64,000 nt of DNA. Origin: Gallionella sp. GTDB taxonomy: Bacteria; Pseudomonadota; Gammaproteobacteria; Burkholderiales; Gallionellaceae. Numbering within the stretch: position 1 is the stretch's first letter; each line of letters opens with the position of its first letter. The notes below the pieces were generated by a model, which ran no database searches, was not told the origin of the DNA, and saw only the letters and a program-made list of their open reading frames with translations. Shown here piece by piece: positions 34,620 to 43,769 of this stretch. The position numbers and the translations under genes are program-made. The DNA is taken from NCBI GenBank assembly GCA_028689145.1, contig JAQTWT010000009.1:56219-120218 (forward strand), in the 5' to 3' direction.

Positions 34620-35483
34620 ATGAAACCGATACCCGAATGGAACAAACAGGTGCTGCTGCAATCGCCGCTGTTTGCACCGCTGCATCCGATACTCGCCGAT
34701 ATCGGGGGCGATGCTTTCCCAACGCTGCAAGAGTGTAATGCGTTGCTGGCGGCACAGCACCCGCCGATCCTGACACGTAGCGGATTGCCGGTATGTTTTG
34801 TGCCGCAGGAATTCGGCAAGTTGCCGTTCGAGCGGCAATACGAGCCGCGCTGTTATCTCAACGGCGAGGTGCCGACGCGCGCGGACAACTGGCACGATCT
34901 GCTCAACGCGCTGATGTGGCTGGCCTTTCCCAAGTCCAAGGCGGCGATCAACGCGCGCCATTACGCCGCGCTGTTGGAACGGGATGCGGAAACAGAGGGT
35001 GCCAGCCAGCGCGGTGCCGTGCGCGATGTGAATACGCTGTTGGATGAATCCGGCGTGATCGTGGTGTATGCCGATGAGGCGTTGGCCGGGCTGTTGCGCG
35101 ACTTCAGGTGGAAGGAATTGTTCTGGCAGCGGCGCGCACAGGTGAGGGCGGGAATGGGTTTTTATCTGTTCGGTCACGGTCTGTACGAGAAGGCGCTACG
35201 GCCTTATACCGGCATGACCGGGCAAGGGCTGCTGCTGAAGGTGGAAGCGGAATTTTTCGGCTGGCCGCTGGCACAGCGCGTGGCGCATCTGGACGGCCTG
35301 TTGGCGAATCACTTGGACGCACCGGGACAATGCCGCAGCACCCGCGATCTTTCTCCGGTGCCGCTGCTCGGCATGCCGGGATGGGCGGTAGAAAACGACA
35401 ATCCAGCGTATTACGACAATACCGCGTATTTTCGTCCGGGTCGGCGCGGCCAGAGCAACCAATCCTGCGCAGGTGCAACATGA
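34620..35483 (+). CDS. DUF3025 protein
   Basis: This 287-residue soluble protein uses the ATG at 34620; an in-frame TTG two codons earlier is less likely. The segment NWHDLLNALMWLAFPKSKAA (~90-110) is characteristic of DUF3025, a conserved family of unknown function in beta- and gammaproteobacteria. Its stop overlaps the earP start (ATGA at 35480), so it may be co-translated with earP. Confidence 0.8.
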   Translation: MKPIPEWNKQVLLQSPLFAPLHPILADIGGDAFPTLQECNALLAAQHPPILTRSGLPVCFVPQEFGKLPFERQYEPRCYLNGEVPTRADNWHDLLNALMWLAFPKSKAAINARHYAALLERDAETEGASQRGAVRDVNTLLDESGVIVVYADEALAGLLRDFRWKELFWQRRAQVRAGMGFYLFGHGLYEKALRPYTGMTGQGLLLKVEAEFFGWPLAQRVAHLDGLLANHLDAPGQCRSTRDLSPVPLLGMPGWAVENDNPAYYDNTAYFRPGRRGQSNQSCAGAT

Positions 35484-36874
35484 AGCCGTTGGATGGCCCT
35501 GTAACATTGCGCTGCGATATCTTCTGCAATGTCATCGACAACTACGGCGACATCGGCGTGTGCTGGCGGCTGGCTCGGCAACTGGCGAACGAGTACGGCC
35601 TCGCGGTGCGGCTGTGGGTGGACGATCTGGGGAGCTTTGCCAAGTTGTGTCCGGAGGCCGATGCCACGCTGGACAGGCAGCATAGGCGCGGCGTGGAGGT
35701 GCGGCATTGGACGGCTGATGCTTTTTCCTCGTTCTCAACCACCCTCTCTCGGCCTGTCGGCCCCCCTCTCCCGCTTGCGGGAGAGGGGCTGGGGGAGAGG
35801 GTAGCCGATCTGGTGATCGAGGCGTTCGCCTGCAAGCTGCCGCAGAGCTACATCGAGGCGATGGCAGCGTTGGAGCAAAAGCCGCTATGGATCAATCTCG
35901 AATACCTTTCCGCCGAAGACTGGGTGCATGGTTGTCACGGCCTGCCTTCGCCGCATCCCGTCCTGCCGCTGGTGAAATATTTTTTCTTTCCGGGCTTTAC
36001 CAAACAGACCGGCGGGCTGTTGCTGGAGCGCGACCTGCTGGCGCGGCGCGATGCATTTCAGAACGATACCGCGCTGCAGCAGGCGTTTTGGCAGTCGTTC
36101 GGCATCGCCATGCCCGATGCGGAAACGCTAAAAATCTCGCTGTTCGCGTATGAGAATGCCGCGCTGTACGGCTTGTTCGATGTGTGGGCAAACGGCGATC
36201 AGCCGGTGCTGTGTCTGGTGCCGGAAGGGCGCATCCTGCCGCAAGTTAGGCAATATTTCGGCAATATGGATTCCCCTCGCCCTGTACCCGCAGGGGGCAT
36301 CCCCACCGCGAGCGGCAGCAAAGCTGCTCGCTCTGGCGAGACGGGAGAGGGGCTAGGGGAGATAACCAACGACTTGGCTGACGTTTCTTGGCAGCCTAGT
36401 CGGATGGCTAGTTGTCCCATCAGGGTGGCCTACTCACGGGGAAATTTGCAGGTGCATGTGCTGCCGTTCGTTGAGCAGGAGCGCTACGACGAGCTGTTGT
36501 GGGCATGCGATGTCAATTTCGTCCGCGGCGAGGATTCCTGCGTGCGTGCGCAGTGGGCGGCGCGTCCGTTCATCTGGCAAATCTACCCGCAGCATGACGC
36601 GGTGCATTGGGAAAAGCTGCAAGCCTTCCTGCATCTGTATAACGCGCCGCTGAGTACGGCGGCAGGTCGGGCGATGCAGGATTTATGGCAGGCTTGGAAC
36701 GGCGAGGAGGGAGCTGGCTTTGCTTGGCCTGCTTTTGACAGCGCACGGGAAGAGTTGGGCCTGTATGCCTGCCGTTGGGCGCGGGAATTGGCGGCAAATA
36801 ATCTGGCGTTGAATTTACTGGATTTTTGCCAGAAAATCGGTAGAATGCGCGCCTTCAAAATTGATAGGCAGTAA
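35480..36874 (+). CDS. earP: EF-P arginine rhamnosyltransferase EarP with two in-frame repeat insertions
   Basis: EarP transfers rhamnose from dTDP-rhamnose to Arg32 of EF-P. Family landmarks: [19 protein letters not shown] (~12-30, catalytic Asp in GDIG), [10 protein letters not shown] (~112), [12 protein letters not shown] (~135) and [18 protein letters not shown] (~355-372, Glu of the nucleotide-sugar site). The protein has 464 residues against about 380 usually. The excess lies in two low-complexity repeat-derived stretches: ~20 residues around [12 protein letters not shown] (35740-35802) and ~55 residues from [10 protein letters not shown] to SCPIRVAY (36269-36436). Both keep the frame. 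It overlaps the DUF3025 gene and ends just before efp, whose product it modifies. Confidence 0.9.
   Translation: MKPLDGPVTLRCDIFCNVIDNYGDIGVCWRLARQLANEYGLAVRLWVDDLGSFAKLCPEADATLDRQHRRGVEVRHWTADAFSSFSTTLSRPVGPPLPLAGEGLGERVADLVIEAFACKLPQSYIEAMAALEQKPLWINLEYLSAEDWVHGCHGLPSPHPVLPLVKYFFFPGFTKQTGGLLLERDLLARRDAFQNDTALQQAFWQSFGIAMPDAETLKISLFAYENAALYGLFDVWANGDQPVLCLVPEGRILPQVRQYFGNMDSPRPVPAGGIPTASGSKAARSGETGEGLGEITNDLADVSWQPSRMASCPIRVAYSRGNLQVHVLPFVEQERYDELLWACDVNFVRGEDSCVRAQWAARPFIWQIYPQHDAVHWEKLQAFLHLYNAPLSTAAGRAMQDLWQAWNGEEGAGFAWPAFDSAREELGLYACRWARELAANNLALNLLDFCQKIGRMRAFKIDRQ
35740..35802. repeat. Repeat insert 1 inside earP
   Basis: The hairpin CCCCTCTCCCGC / GCGGGAGAGGGG (35763-35788) is followed by CTGGGGGAGAGGGT. 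This is a widespread proteobacterial palindromic repeat. It is translated as [13 protein letters not shown] and has no counterpart in other EarP proteins that I can recall. Confidence 0.75.
36269..36436. repeat. Repeat insert 2 inside earP (composite)
   Basis: The first part (to ~36360) ends GAGAGGGGCTAGGGGAGA, akin to insert 1. The second part (36361-36434) contains GGCAGCCTAGTCGGATGGCT and matches the tolC start region at 9030-9098. Together they add about 55 residues in frame. Confidence 0.75.
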
Positions 36875-36876
36875 AC

Positions 36877-37431
36877 ATGAAAACAGCACAGGAACTTCGC
36901 GCCGGTAACGTCATTAACGTGAGCGGCGAGCCGATGGTTATTCTCAAGGCGGAATATAGCCGCTCCGGCCGTAATGGCTCGGTGGTCAAGATGAAGATGA
37001 AGAATCTGCTGACCGAAGCAGGCAAGGAGATCGTATACAGCGCAGACGACAAATTCGACCAGATCATCCTGGATCGCAAGGAAGTGACCTATTCCTATTT
37101 TGCCGACCCGATGTATGTTTTCATGGATGGCGAATACAACCAGTACGAGATCGAAGCCGAGAGCATGGGTGACGCGATCAACTACGTCGAAGACGGCATG
37201 CCGTGCGAAGTAGTGTTCTACAACGAGAAGGCGATTTCGGTCGAGCTGCCCAACACCATCGTCCGCGAAGTGATCTACACCGAGCCGGCAGTGCGCGGCG
37301 ACACGTCAGGCAAGGTGATGAAGCCGGCCAAGATCAACGGCGGATTCGAATTGCCGGTTGCGGCCTTCATCGAGATCGGCGACAAGATCGAGATCGACAC
37401 CCGCACCAACGAATACAAGAAGCGCGCCTGA
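36877..37431 (+). CDS. efp: Elongation factor P (Arg32 type)
   Basis: This 184-residue factor relieves ribosome stalling at polyproline stretches. The modified residue lies in the loop [10 protein letters not shown] with Arg at position 32, the EarP substrate type rather than the EpmA lysine type. The three beta-barrel domains are complete. It begins 2 bases after earP ends, so enzyme and substrate are co-expressed. A strong terminator follows at 37453. Confidence 0.96.
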   Translation: MKTAQELRAGNVINVSGEPMVILKAEYSRSGRNGSVVKMKMKNLLTEAGKEIVYSADDKFDQIILDRKEVTYSYFADPMYVFMDGEYNQYEIEAESMGDAINYVEDGMPCEVVFYNEKAISVELPNTIVREVIYTEPAVRGDTSGKVMKPAKINGGFELPVAAFIEIGDKIEIDTRTNEYKKRA

Positions 37432-37452
37432 TCGCAATACACGCTTGGACGG

Positions 37453-37482
37453 AAAGGCCAACCTGATGGTTGGCCTTTTTCT
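37453..37482 (+). terminator. Rho-independent terminator after efp
   Basis: AAAGGCCAACC TGAT GGTTGGCCTTTTT: an 11-base stem, tetraloop and T-run ending the DUF3025-earP-efp unit. Confidence 0.9.
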
Positions 37483-37615
37483 TTGTATCTCGCAGCGCTG
37501 TCCTGCGCTTGGCGCAAAAAATATGCCGCCAATGGTAAGATATGCCGGTGATCGCCAGCATAGGTAGCAGGCGGGAAGCGCTGAACGGGAATGCGGCTGA
37601 CACAACGGAACCAAA

Positions 37616-38050
37616 ATGACGCGAGAAAAAGACGAACTGGCTAGAACTCAAGCGGAGATGCGCGATTTGACGCGTACTGTGCTGGCATTGCGTCAGGAGT
37701 TGGAGTCCGCTCATGCCGAGGTGGGCGACAAGCTGCAAAAGGCGGCTTTGGCAGCCAATGCCGAAATTGCGCAACTGAGAACCACGGTGTCGGTGTTGCG
37801 CGAGGAATTGGAAAAAGCGCGCGGGGAGCGCGAAATGGCGGTGCAGAAAGCTGTCGCTGCAGGTCATAACGATATTCAGCAATTGAAGGCGACGGTTGTT
37901 TCGTTGCGCGACGCGCTCGAACTTGCGCGCTTCGAAAAGGAGAGCAGTATTGAAAAAGCGCTGAGCGGGGCGAATGCCGAGATCGCTCAGTTGCATGGCA
38001 CAATCCGCGAACTGCGCGATCAACTCGAAGCGCAACGCGCCCAGAGATGA
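37616..38050 (+). CDS. Short coiled-coil protein with ~36-residue repeats
   Basis: This 144-residue, highly charged, wholly helical protein without signal peptide is built of about three and a half repeats of ~36 residues. Each has the pattern KA..(A/G)...EIAQL..T(V/I)..LR(E/D).LE.AR (for example ANAEIAQLRTTVSVLREELE and GANAEIAQLHGTIRELRDQL). I do not recognise a family. It ends 43 bases before the adenylate cyclase gene in the same direction and may be part of its transcript. It may be a structural or scaffolding partner, but nothing in the sequence proves this. Confidence 0.65.
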   Translation: MTREKDELARTQAEMRDLTRTVLALRQELESAHAEVGDKLQKAALAANAEIAQLRTTVSVLREELEKARGEREMAVQKAVAAGHNDIQQLKATVVSLRDALELARFEKESSIEKALSGANAEIAQLHGTIRELRDQLEAQRAQR

Positions 38051-38092
38051 GCCAGGGGCATGAGCCAGCCAGGAACCGGAGCCAGCTAAAAA

Positions 38093-40396
38093 ATGGAAAA
38101 ACCGCCCGCTAAAACAGCACTCAGAAAGGCCAAGCCGCTTGCCGATAACGGCGTGCAGCAGCGCCGTCGTTTGCGCACGGTCGAACTGCTGCTCGAAATT
38201 TCGCACAAGATGGCGGAGTTCGATACGCTAGACGAAGTGCTCAACGCGCTGGTGGATATGACCACGACCCAGTTGAATGCCGCGCGCGGTTCGTTGTTTC
38301 TCAACGATCCGGCTACCAATGAACTCTATTCGCGCGTTGCCCAAGGCAATATCCAGCGCGAGATCCGCATGCTTAACAATAGCGGGATTGCCGGTTTTGT
38401 GTTTACCAGCGGCGAGCCGCTGATCATCCACGATGCCTATGCCGATCCGCGCTTTAATCGCACGGTTGACGAACAAACCGGTTTTGTCACGCGCAACATC
38501 CTGTGTGTGCCGATCAAGACGGTGCGGGGTGAGGTTATCGGCGTTGCGCAAACACTGAACAAGCACAAAGGCAAATTTACCAAGCAGGATTTGCATCTGC
38601 TTCAGGCAATGACCAGCCAGGGAACACTCGCGCTGCAAAGCGCACAGTTCATCGAACGCATGAAGGCGCGCCACAAGCAGGAGATGGAATTCATTGATGT
38701 GGTTTCCGAAGTTACCGCCGACATCAAGCTCAGTTCATTGTTGCAACGCGTCATGGGCGAGGCAACGCGCATGCTGAATGCCGAGCGTTCCACGCTGTTC
38801 CTCAACGATGAGAAAACCAACCAGTTGTGGTCGGAGGTCGGGCAGGGGCTGGAGTCGATGCAGATTCGTTTGCCCAATCACCTCGGTATCGCCGGCGCGG
38901 TGTTCACCTCGGGCAAATCCATCAACATTCCCTACGCATACGCCGATCTGCGTTTTAATCCGGCATTTGACAAAAAAACCGGTTTTTTTACGCGCTCGAT
39001 CCTGTGTGTGCCCATTATCAATAAGCACGGCAAAACTATCGGCGTTACTCAGGTGCTGAACCGGCGCGGCGGTCCTTTCAGCAGCGACGATGAATCGCGG
39101 CTGCGCGCTTTTACCGCGCAAATTTCCATCGCGCTGGAAAACGCCAAGCTGTTCGCCGATGTGCAGGCAATGAAAAATTACAATGATGCGATGCTGGAAT
39201 CGATGTCGAACGGCCTGATCACGCTGGACGAGAACGAGTGCATCACCACTTGCAATGCGGCGGGTTTGCGCATTCTCAAAGCGGAGTCGGATGACGTATT
39301 GCGCAAGCCGGTGGCGGAATTTTTTGCCGGTGATAACGCTTGGGTGCTGGAAAAACTCAAGCTGGTGGCCGAAAGCGGGCAGCCGCAGACTTCCATGGAT
39401 GCGCCGTTGCAAGTAGCGGGCGAGATATCATCGGTCAACTTTACCGTGCAGCCGCTGCTCAATATCGATCACAAGCGCATCGGCTCGATGTTCGTGATCG
39501 AGGACATCAGCAGCGAGAAGCGTATGAAGTCCACCATGTCGCGCTATATGGATCCCGGCATCGCCGACCGGATGCTGGCCGCAGGCGCGGAATTGCTGGG
39601 CGGGCAGAACGTGGAAGCCACGGTGCTGTTCTCCGACATCCGCGGATTTACCACACTGACCGAGCAGCTTGGCGCGCAGGGCACGGTGTCGCTGCTCAAC
39701 GAATATTTCACGCTGATGGTGGACTGCATCCAGCACGAGGAAGGCATGCTCGACAAGTTCATCGGCGATGCCATCATGGCTGCGTTCGGCATCCCTGTAC
39801 TGCATGATGACGATGCCGACCGGGCCGTGCGCGCCTCCATCGCGATGATGGAAAAGCTGAATAAATGGAATCAGCAGCGCGTTTCCGAGGGCAAGCTGCC
39901 GGTCAATATCGGCATCGGCCTGAATACCGATAACGTGGTTTCCGGCAATATCGGTTCGAACAAGCGGATGGATTTCACCATCATCGGCGACGGCGTGAAC
40001 CTCGCAGCCCGTCTGGAATCGGCCTGCAAGCAATACGGCGCGAAAATCCTGATCAGCGAATTCACCATGCGCAAGCTGCAAGGCACCTACCGGCACCGGG
40101 AAGTCGATCTGGTGGTGGTCAAGGGCAAGACCCAACCGGTGGCGATCTATGAAATTTTGTCTTTTCACACCAGAGAGAGTTTTCCGGGAATGGGGGAAGT
40201 GCTGGGGCTGTTCAAAGACGGTCTGGGTGCCTATCGCGCCCGCAAGTGGGATGCCGCGATCAGGGTGTTCGGCGAGTGCCTTGCCATCAACCCCAACGAC
40301 AAACCCAGCCAGCTCTATATCGAGCGTGCCGAGCACCTCAAAGCCAACCCGCCCCCGGATGATTGGGCGGGTGTGTGGGTGATGGAGTCAAAGTAA
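38093..40396 (+). CDS. GAF-GAF-PAS class III adenylate cyclase with C-terminal TPR-like tail
   Basis: The protein has 767 residues. GAF1 is at ~40-190, GAF2 at ~205-355, PAS at ~365-475 and the catalytic domain at ~495-680. Metal aspartates are in LFSDIRGFTTL (~513) and FIGDAIMAAFG (~556). The lysine in LDKFIGD and the Asp in RMDFTIIGDGVNLAARLE are the adenine-specifying pair, so ATP rather than GTP is expected. The GAFs resemble those of cyanobacterial CyaB, with LNKHKGKFTKQDL and LNRRGGPFSSDDE, suggesting cyclic nucleotide binding. The tail (~700-767) is TPR-like. It is probably a soluble, ligand-tuned cAMP source. Confidence 0.92.
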   Translation: MEKPPAKTALRKAKPLADNGVQQRRRLRTVELLLEISHKMAEFDTLDEVLNALVDMTTTQLNAARGSLFLNDPATNELYSRVAQGNIQREIRMLNNSGIAGFVFTSGEPLIIHDAYADPRFNRTVDEQTGFVTRNILCVPIKTVRGEVIGVAQTLNKHKGKFTKQDLHLLQAMTSQGTLALQSAQFIERMKARHKQEMEFIDVVSEVTADIKLSSLLQRVMGEATRMLNAERSTLFLNDEKTNQLWSEVGQGLESMQIRLPNHLGIAGAVFTSGKSINIPYAYADLRFNPAFDKKTGFFTRSILCVPIINKHGKTIGVTQVLNRRGGPFSSDDESRLRAFTAQISIALENAKLFADVQAMKNYNDAMLESMSNGLITLDENECITTCNAAGLRILKAESDDVLRKPVAEFFAGDNAWVLEKLKLVAESGQPQTSMDAPLQVAGEISSVNFTVQPLLNIDHKRIGSMFVIEDISSEKRMKSTMSRYMDPGIADRMLAAGAELLGGQNVEATVLFSDIRGFTTLTEQLGAQGTVSLLNEYFTLMVDCIQHEEGMLDKFIGDAIMAAFGIPVLHDDDADRAVRASIAMMEKLNKWNQQRVSEGKLPVNIGIGLNTDNVVSGNIGSNKRMDFTIIGDGVNLAARLESACKQYGAKILISEFTMRKLQGTYRHREVDLVVVKGKTQPVAIYEILSFHTRESFPGMGEVLGLFKDGLGAYRARKWDAAIRVFGECLAINPNDKPSQLYIERAEHLKANPPPDDWAGVWVMESK

Positions 40397-40549
40397 GCTG
40401 GCGCCATCTTGCGATGGAAAATCTGTTGCATGAGGATAAGCATTTGGTGGCGGCTTTAACCCTATAGTGCAAACCGCACCGTTATTTACCCTACCCGGTG
40501 GTAGGTTCGGTATCCGCGCGGGTACAGAAGCGTGTCCACTCTTGTGATA

Positions 40550-40615
40550 CTGCGGCACAAACTCGCGATCTGGTATTCGAAGCAATTGCCCAAGGATCAT
40601 CCGTTGTTAAAGTAG
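40550..40615 (+). pseudogene. C-terminal fragment of a DUF5062-like gene
   Basis: The fragment reads LRHKLAIWYSKQLPKDHPLL then K and a stop, differing from the end of the gene at 27753-28013 by one residue (Q to K), with mostly synonymous base changes. The N-terminal three quarters are gone. The TAG stop is the first part of the following GTAG repeat. Confidence 0.8.
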
Positions 40616-40685
40616 GGGCGTATGGCAATACGCCCTTTATGATATTCACACAAATTTCAAACGGCGTATTGCCATACGCCCCTAC
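40612..40685. repeat. GTAG-bounded inverted doublet (REPIN-like) 4
   Basis: The arms 40612-40635 (GTAGGGGCGTATGGCAATAC...) and 40663-40685 (...GCCATACGCCCCTAC) flank a 27-base spacer. Each arm is partly self-complementary. The architecture matches doublet 1. Confidence 0.75.
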
Positions 40686-40701
40686 GGTTAATAACAAACC
40701 A

Positions 40702-43700
40702 ATGCCCGTCCAATTTTCCGATTTCTACAATAGCCTCGACCCTGACCCGCTCAAGCGCGGCAAGCAGTTCGAGCACTTCGTCAAATGGTTCCTCAAGGCC
40801 GATCCAGAATGGGCGACGCAAGTTGAGCAAGTATGGCTGTGGGATGAATGGCCGGGACGCTGGGGCGCGGACTGCGGGATTGATCTGGTGTTCCAGCACA
40901 AGGACGGCAAACACTGGGCGGTGCAGGCCAAGTGCTATTCGCCCGACTACGACATCACCAAACACGATGTGGATAAATTCCTCAGCGAATCGAACCGGCC
41001 AAGCATCAAGCATCGCCTGCTGATCGCCACCACCGACCGCATCGGAGCAAACGCAAAGCAAGTCTGCGATGCACAAGAGAAACCCGTCATCCGTTTTCTG
41101 TTGTCCGACTTCGATAAATCCGCGCTGGACTATCCCGCCAATTTTGAGTCACTGCCGCAAGCCAAACGCAAACCACGCCCAACGCCGAACGACGGCAATC
41201 ACGACCACCAACTTGAAGCTATCGCTGCCGTCTCCCATGGACTGCAAACCGCCGACCGTGGCCAACTCATCATGGCCTGCGGCACGGGCAAGACTTACGT
41301 CACGCTGTGGATCAAGGAAGCCCTCGACGCGCAACGCACTCTGGTGCTGGTTCCCTCCTTGGGGCTGCTGTCCCAGCTGCTGCGCGAATGGACATTCGCC
41401 GCCGCCGAGCCGTTCGAGGTGCTGTGTGTCTGCTCGGATCAAACCGTCGGCACCAAGGGCAACGACGAAGCCATCCACAGCGTGGCCGATCTGGCCTTTC
41501 CCGTCACCTCGGATGCGGACGAAGTAAAACGCTTTCTCAGCGGCGCAGGCAACCGCGTGGTGTTCTCCACCTACCAATCTTCCTCCGTCATCGCCGCCGC
41601 CCAAGCCGACCCGACCATCCCCGCGTTTGATCTGGCCGTGGCGGACGAAGCTCACCGTTGCGCGGGCAAGGTCGGCAGCGACTTCACCGCCATTCTCGAC
41701 AACGCCCAAGGAAAAGACAAGATACGCAGCAAAAAGCGCCTGTTCGCCACCGCCACCCCGCGCACCTATTCCAGCACCGTGCATAAAGCCGCCGAAGATC
41801 GCGGCGTCGAAGTGGTCGGCATGGACAACGCCGCGCTGTTTGGCGAAGTGCTATATGCCCTGCCGTTCGGCAAAGCCATCGAACGCAAACTGCTCACCGA
41901 TTACCGCGTCGTCATCATCGGCGTGGACGACCCCACCATCGCGCAGTGGATCGCCAACCGCGAACTGGTCAGCACCTGCACGGGAATTGAAACAGACAGC
42001 GAATCTCTCGCCGCCCAGATCGGCCTGCTCAAAGCCATCAAAGACTACGACCTCAAGCGCATCATCAGCTTCCACAGTCGCGTCAAGCGTGCCGAAGCCT
42101 TCACTACCGACATGCAAAACACCCTGCGGTGGGTCAGCGACGAACACCGCCCCAGCGGAACCCTGCGCACCGATTTCGTCTCCGGCAACATGAGCGCCAA
42201 CAAGCGCAAGATCAAGCTCGACCAACTCAAAGGGCTGAGCGCAGACGAACGTGGTGTGTTGAGCAACGCGCGCTGTCTGTCCGAAGGCGTGGACGTGCCC
42301 TCGCTCGATGGCGTGGCGTTCATCGACCCGCGCAGCAGCCAGGTGGACATCATCCAGGCCGTGGGCCGCGCCATTCGCCTGAGTGCGGACAAGAAGATCG
42401 GCACGATTGTTTTGCCGGTGTTTATTGCCGCCGGGGAGAATGCGGAGGACACGATTGAGGCCAGCTATTTCAAACCTGTATGGGATGTGCTGAATGCTTT
42501 GAAGGCGCATGACGATGTGCTGGCGGATGAACTGGATCAACTCAGGACGGAATTGGGGCGGAAGCCGGGATTGATTGTTGGCGCTGAAGTCTTGCGCAAG
42601 ATCGCTATCGACATGCCCGTCACCGTGGACGAGAGCTTTGGTGGTGCGTTGCGTACCTGTCTGGTAGAGCAGGTTACAGCACCATGGAATTTCTGGGTTG
42701 GGTTGTTTGAAAGGTTTGTCACTCAGCATGGGCATGGTAATGTGTCTTTGCGTGAGCCATTCGAAGGCTGGCCGTTGGGTCGATGGGTGGTGAATCAGAG
42801 GCAAATTAAAAACAAACTTTCGCAAGAGCGCATAGCTCAATTGAATTCTCTGGGTGGCTGGAGCTGGGATACGTTGTCAGATAAATGGGATGAAGCGTTC
42901 TCAAGTCTGGAAATATTTATCTCAGAAAACGGTCATTGCAGGGTTCCTAGAGGTTTTAAAACATCGGATGGGCTTGCATTGGCTAGTTGGGTTCAGAATC
43001 AAAGAACAAAGAAAATAATTCTTTCAGTGGAGCGTAAGGATCGGTTAGAGGCGCTGAAGGAATGGACTTGGGATGTAAAGGATGCTCAATGGGAGGATGG
43101 CTTCTCACATTTGAAAGAATTTCAAAAAACTAATGGACACTGCAGGGTCAAGCAAAACTATGTATCTTCTGATGGATACCAGTTAGGTGATTGGGTTGGT
43201 TCTCAAAGACGGAAAGAAGGGAAGCTGCCAATAGATCGAAAAAATCGCTTGGATGCTCTGGAAGGGTGGAGTTGGAGCGTTTTTTCTGAACAGTGGGAAG
43301 AGGGGTTTTTACACTTGCAGGAGTTTTTGAGAACGGAAGGGCATTGTCGGGTTTCGCAAAGCTACAAGGCTGATGACGGATTTAAGCTGGGAGTTTGGGT
43401 CAGTGTACAACGAACGAATAAAGATAAGACTTCACCAGAACGAATTGAACGACTTACAGCTCTACCGGGTTGGTGCTGGGATAGCCTTGTTGCTAAATGG
43501 GAAGAGGCATTTGGATACCTTCAGGAATTCTCCCATCATGAGGGACACTGCAAAGTGCCGACTAATTTCAAAACAGCCAATGGCTACAAGCTTGGCAGTT
43601 GGGTCAGCACTCAGAGAAGGACTCGAGATGAGATTTCACCTGAACGTAAAGCTCGGCTTGAGAAATTGCCTGGCTGGGTCTGGCGAGCAATGAAAAAAAA

Positions 43701-43704
43701 TTAA
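40702..43704 (+). CDS. Mrr-like nuclease-SF2 helicase with five C-terminal helicase-associated repeats
   Basis: The start at 40702 (MPVQFSDFYNSLDPDP) is preferred because the longer frame is read through the repeat; no ribosome binding site is obvious. The 1000-residue protein has a PD-(D/E)XK-like domain at ~10-130 with GIDLVFQHKDG and WAVQAKCY (D...QAK), SF2 motifs I LIMACGTGKTYV (~190), II VADEAHRCAG and III LFATATPRTYS, and motif VI QAVGRAIRLS. It resembles COG4889-type restriction helicases. From ~residue 665 there are five ~68-residue helicase-associated repeats, each with GHC.V and W.W. This C-terminal part is AT-richer than the core. It is probably a defence or DNA-processing enzyme. 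Confidence 0.82.
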   Translation: MPVQFSDFYNSLDPDPLKRGKQFEHFVKWFLKADPEWATQVEQVWLWDEWPGRWGADCGIDLVFQHKDGKHWAVQAKCYSPDYDITKHDVDKFLSESNRPSIKHRLLIATTDRIGANAKQVCDAQEKPVIRFLLSDFDKSALDYPANFESLPQAKRKPRPTPNDGNHDHQLEAIAAVSHGLQTADRGQLIMACGTGKTYVTLWIKEALDAQRTLVLVPSLGLLSQLLREWTFAAAEPFEVLCVCSDQTVGTKGNDEAIHSVADLAFPVTSDADEVKRFLSGAGNRVVFSTYQSSSVIAAAQADPTIPAFDLAVADEAHRCAGKVGSDFTAILDNAQGKDKIRSKKRLFATATPRTYSSTVHKAAEDRGVEVVGMDNAALFGEVLYALPFGKAIERKLLTDYRVVIIGVDDPTIAQWIANRELVSTCTGIETDSESLAAQIGLLKAIKDYDLKRIISFHSRVKRAEAFTTDMQNTLRWVSDEHRPSGTLRTDFVSGNMSANKRKIKLDQLKGLSADERGVLSNARCLSEGVDVPSLDGVAFIDPRSSQVDIIQAVGRAIRLSADKKIGTIVLPVFIAAGENAEDTIEASYFKPVWDVLNALKAHDDVLADELDQLRTELGRKPGLIVGAEVLRKIAIDMPVTVDESFGGALRTCLVEQVTAPWNFWVGLFERFVTQHGHGNVSLREPFEGWPLGRWVVNQRQIKNKLSQERIAQLNSLGGWSWDTLSDKWDEAFSSLEIFISENGHCRVPRGFKTSDGLALASWVQNQRTKKIILSVERKDRLEALKEWTWDVKDAQWEDGFSHLKEFQKTNGHCRVKQNYVSSDGYQLGDWVGSQRRKEGKLPIDRKNRLDALEGWSWSVFSEQWEEGFLHLQEFLRTEGHCRVSQSYKADDGFKLGVWVSVQRTNKDKTSPERIERLTALPGWCWDSLVAKWEEAFGYLQEFSHHEGHCKVPTNFKTANGYKLGSWVSTQRRTRDEISPERKARLEKLPGWVWRAMKKN

Positions 43705-43728
43705 AGGGGCCGTGTTCGGATTAAATTT
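43701..43728 (+). repeat. Short dispersed tag, copy C
   Basis: TTAAAGGGGCCGTGTTCGGA followed by TTAAATTT. It begins at the helicase stop codon. Confidence 0.6.
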
Positions 43729-43769
43729 GAACAACAAGAGACAGAGCTCGGTTCTCAGTTTTTTTCAGA

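Larger units (their letters stand above)
40397..40701. other. Intergenic region holding a gene remnant and a REPIN-like doublet
   Basis: These 305 bases lie between the cyclase and the helicase gene. They hold a 21-codon remnant of a DUF5062-like gene (40550-40615) and an inverted GTAG doublet (40612-40685). No clear promoter for the helicase is visible. Confidence 0.6.

Noticed and set aside
40498..40701. N-terminal extension of the helicase to 40498
   Set aside because: It would translate the gene remnant out of frame and then the REPIN-like doublet; the protein start at 40702 fits better.
42690..43700. Regular ~204-base repeats suggesting a CRISPR or DNA satellite
   Set aside because: They are diverged protein repeats (helicase-associated domains), not identical DNA repeats with unique spacers.
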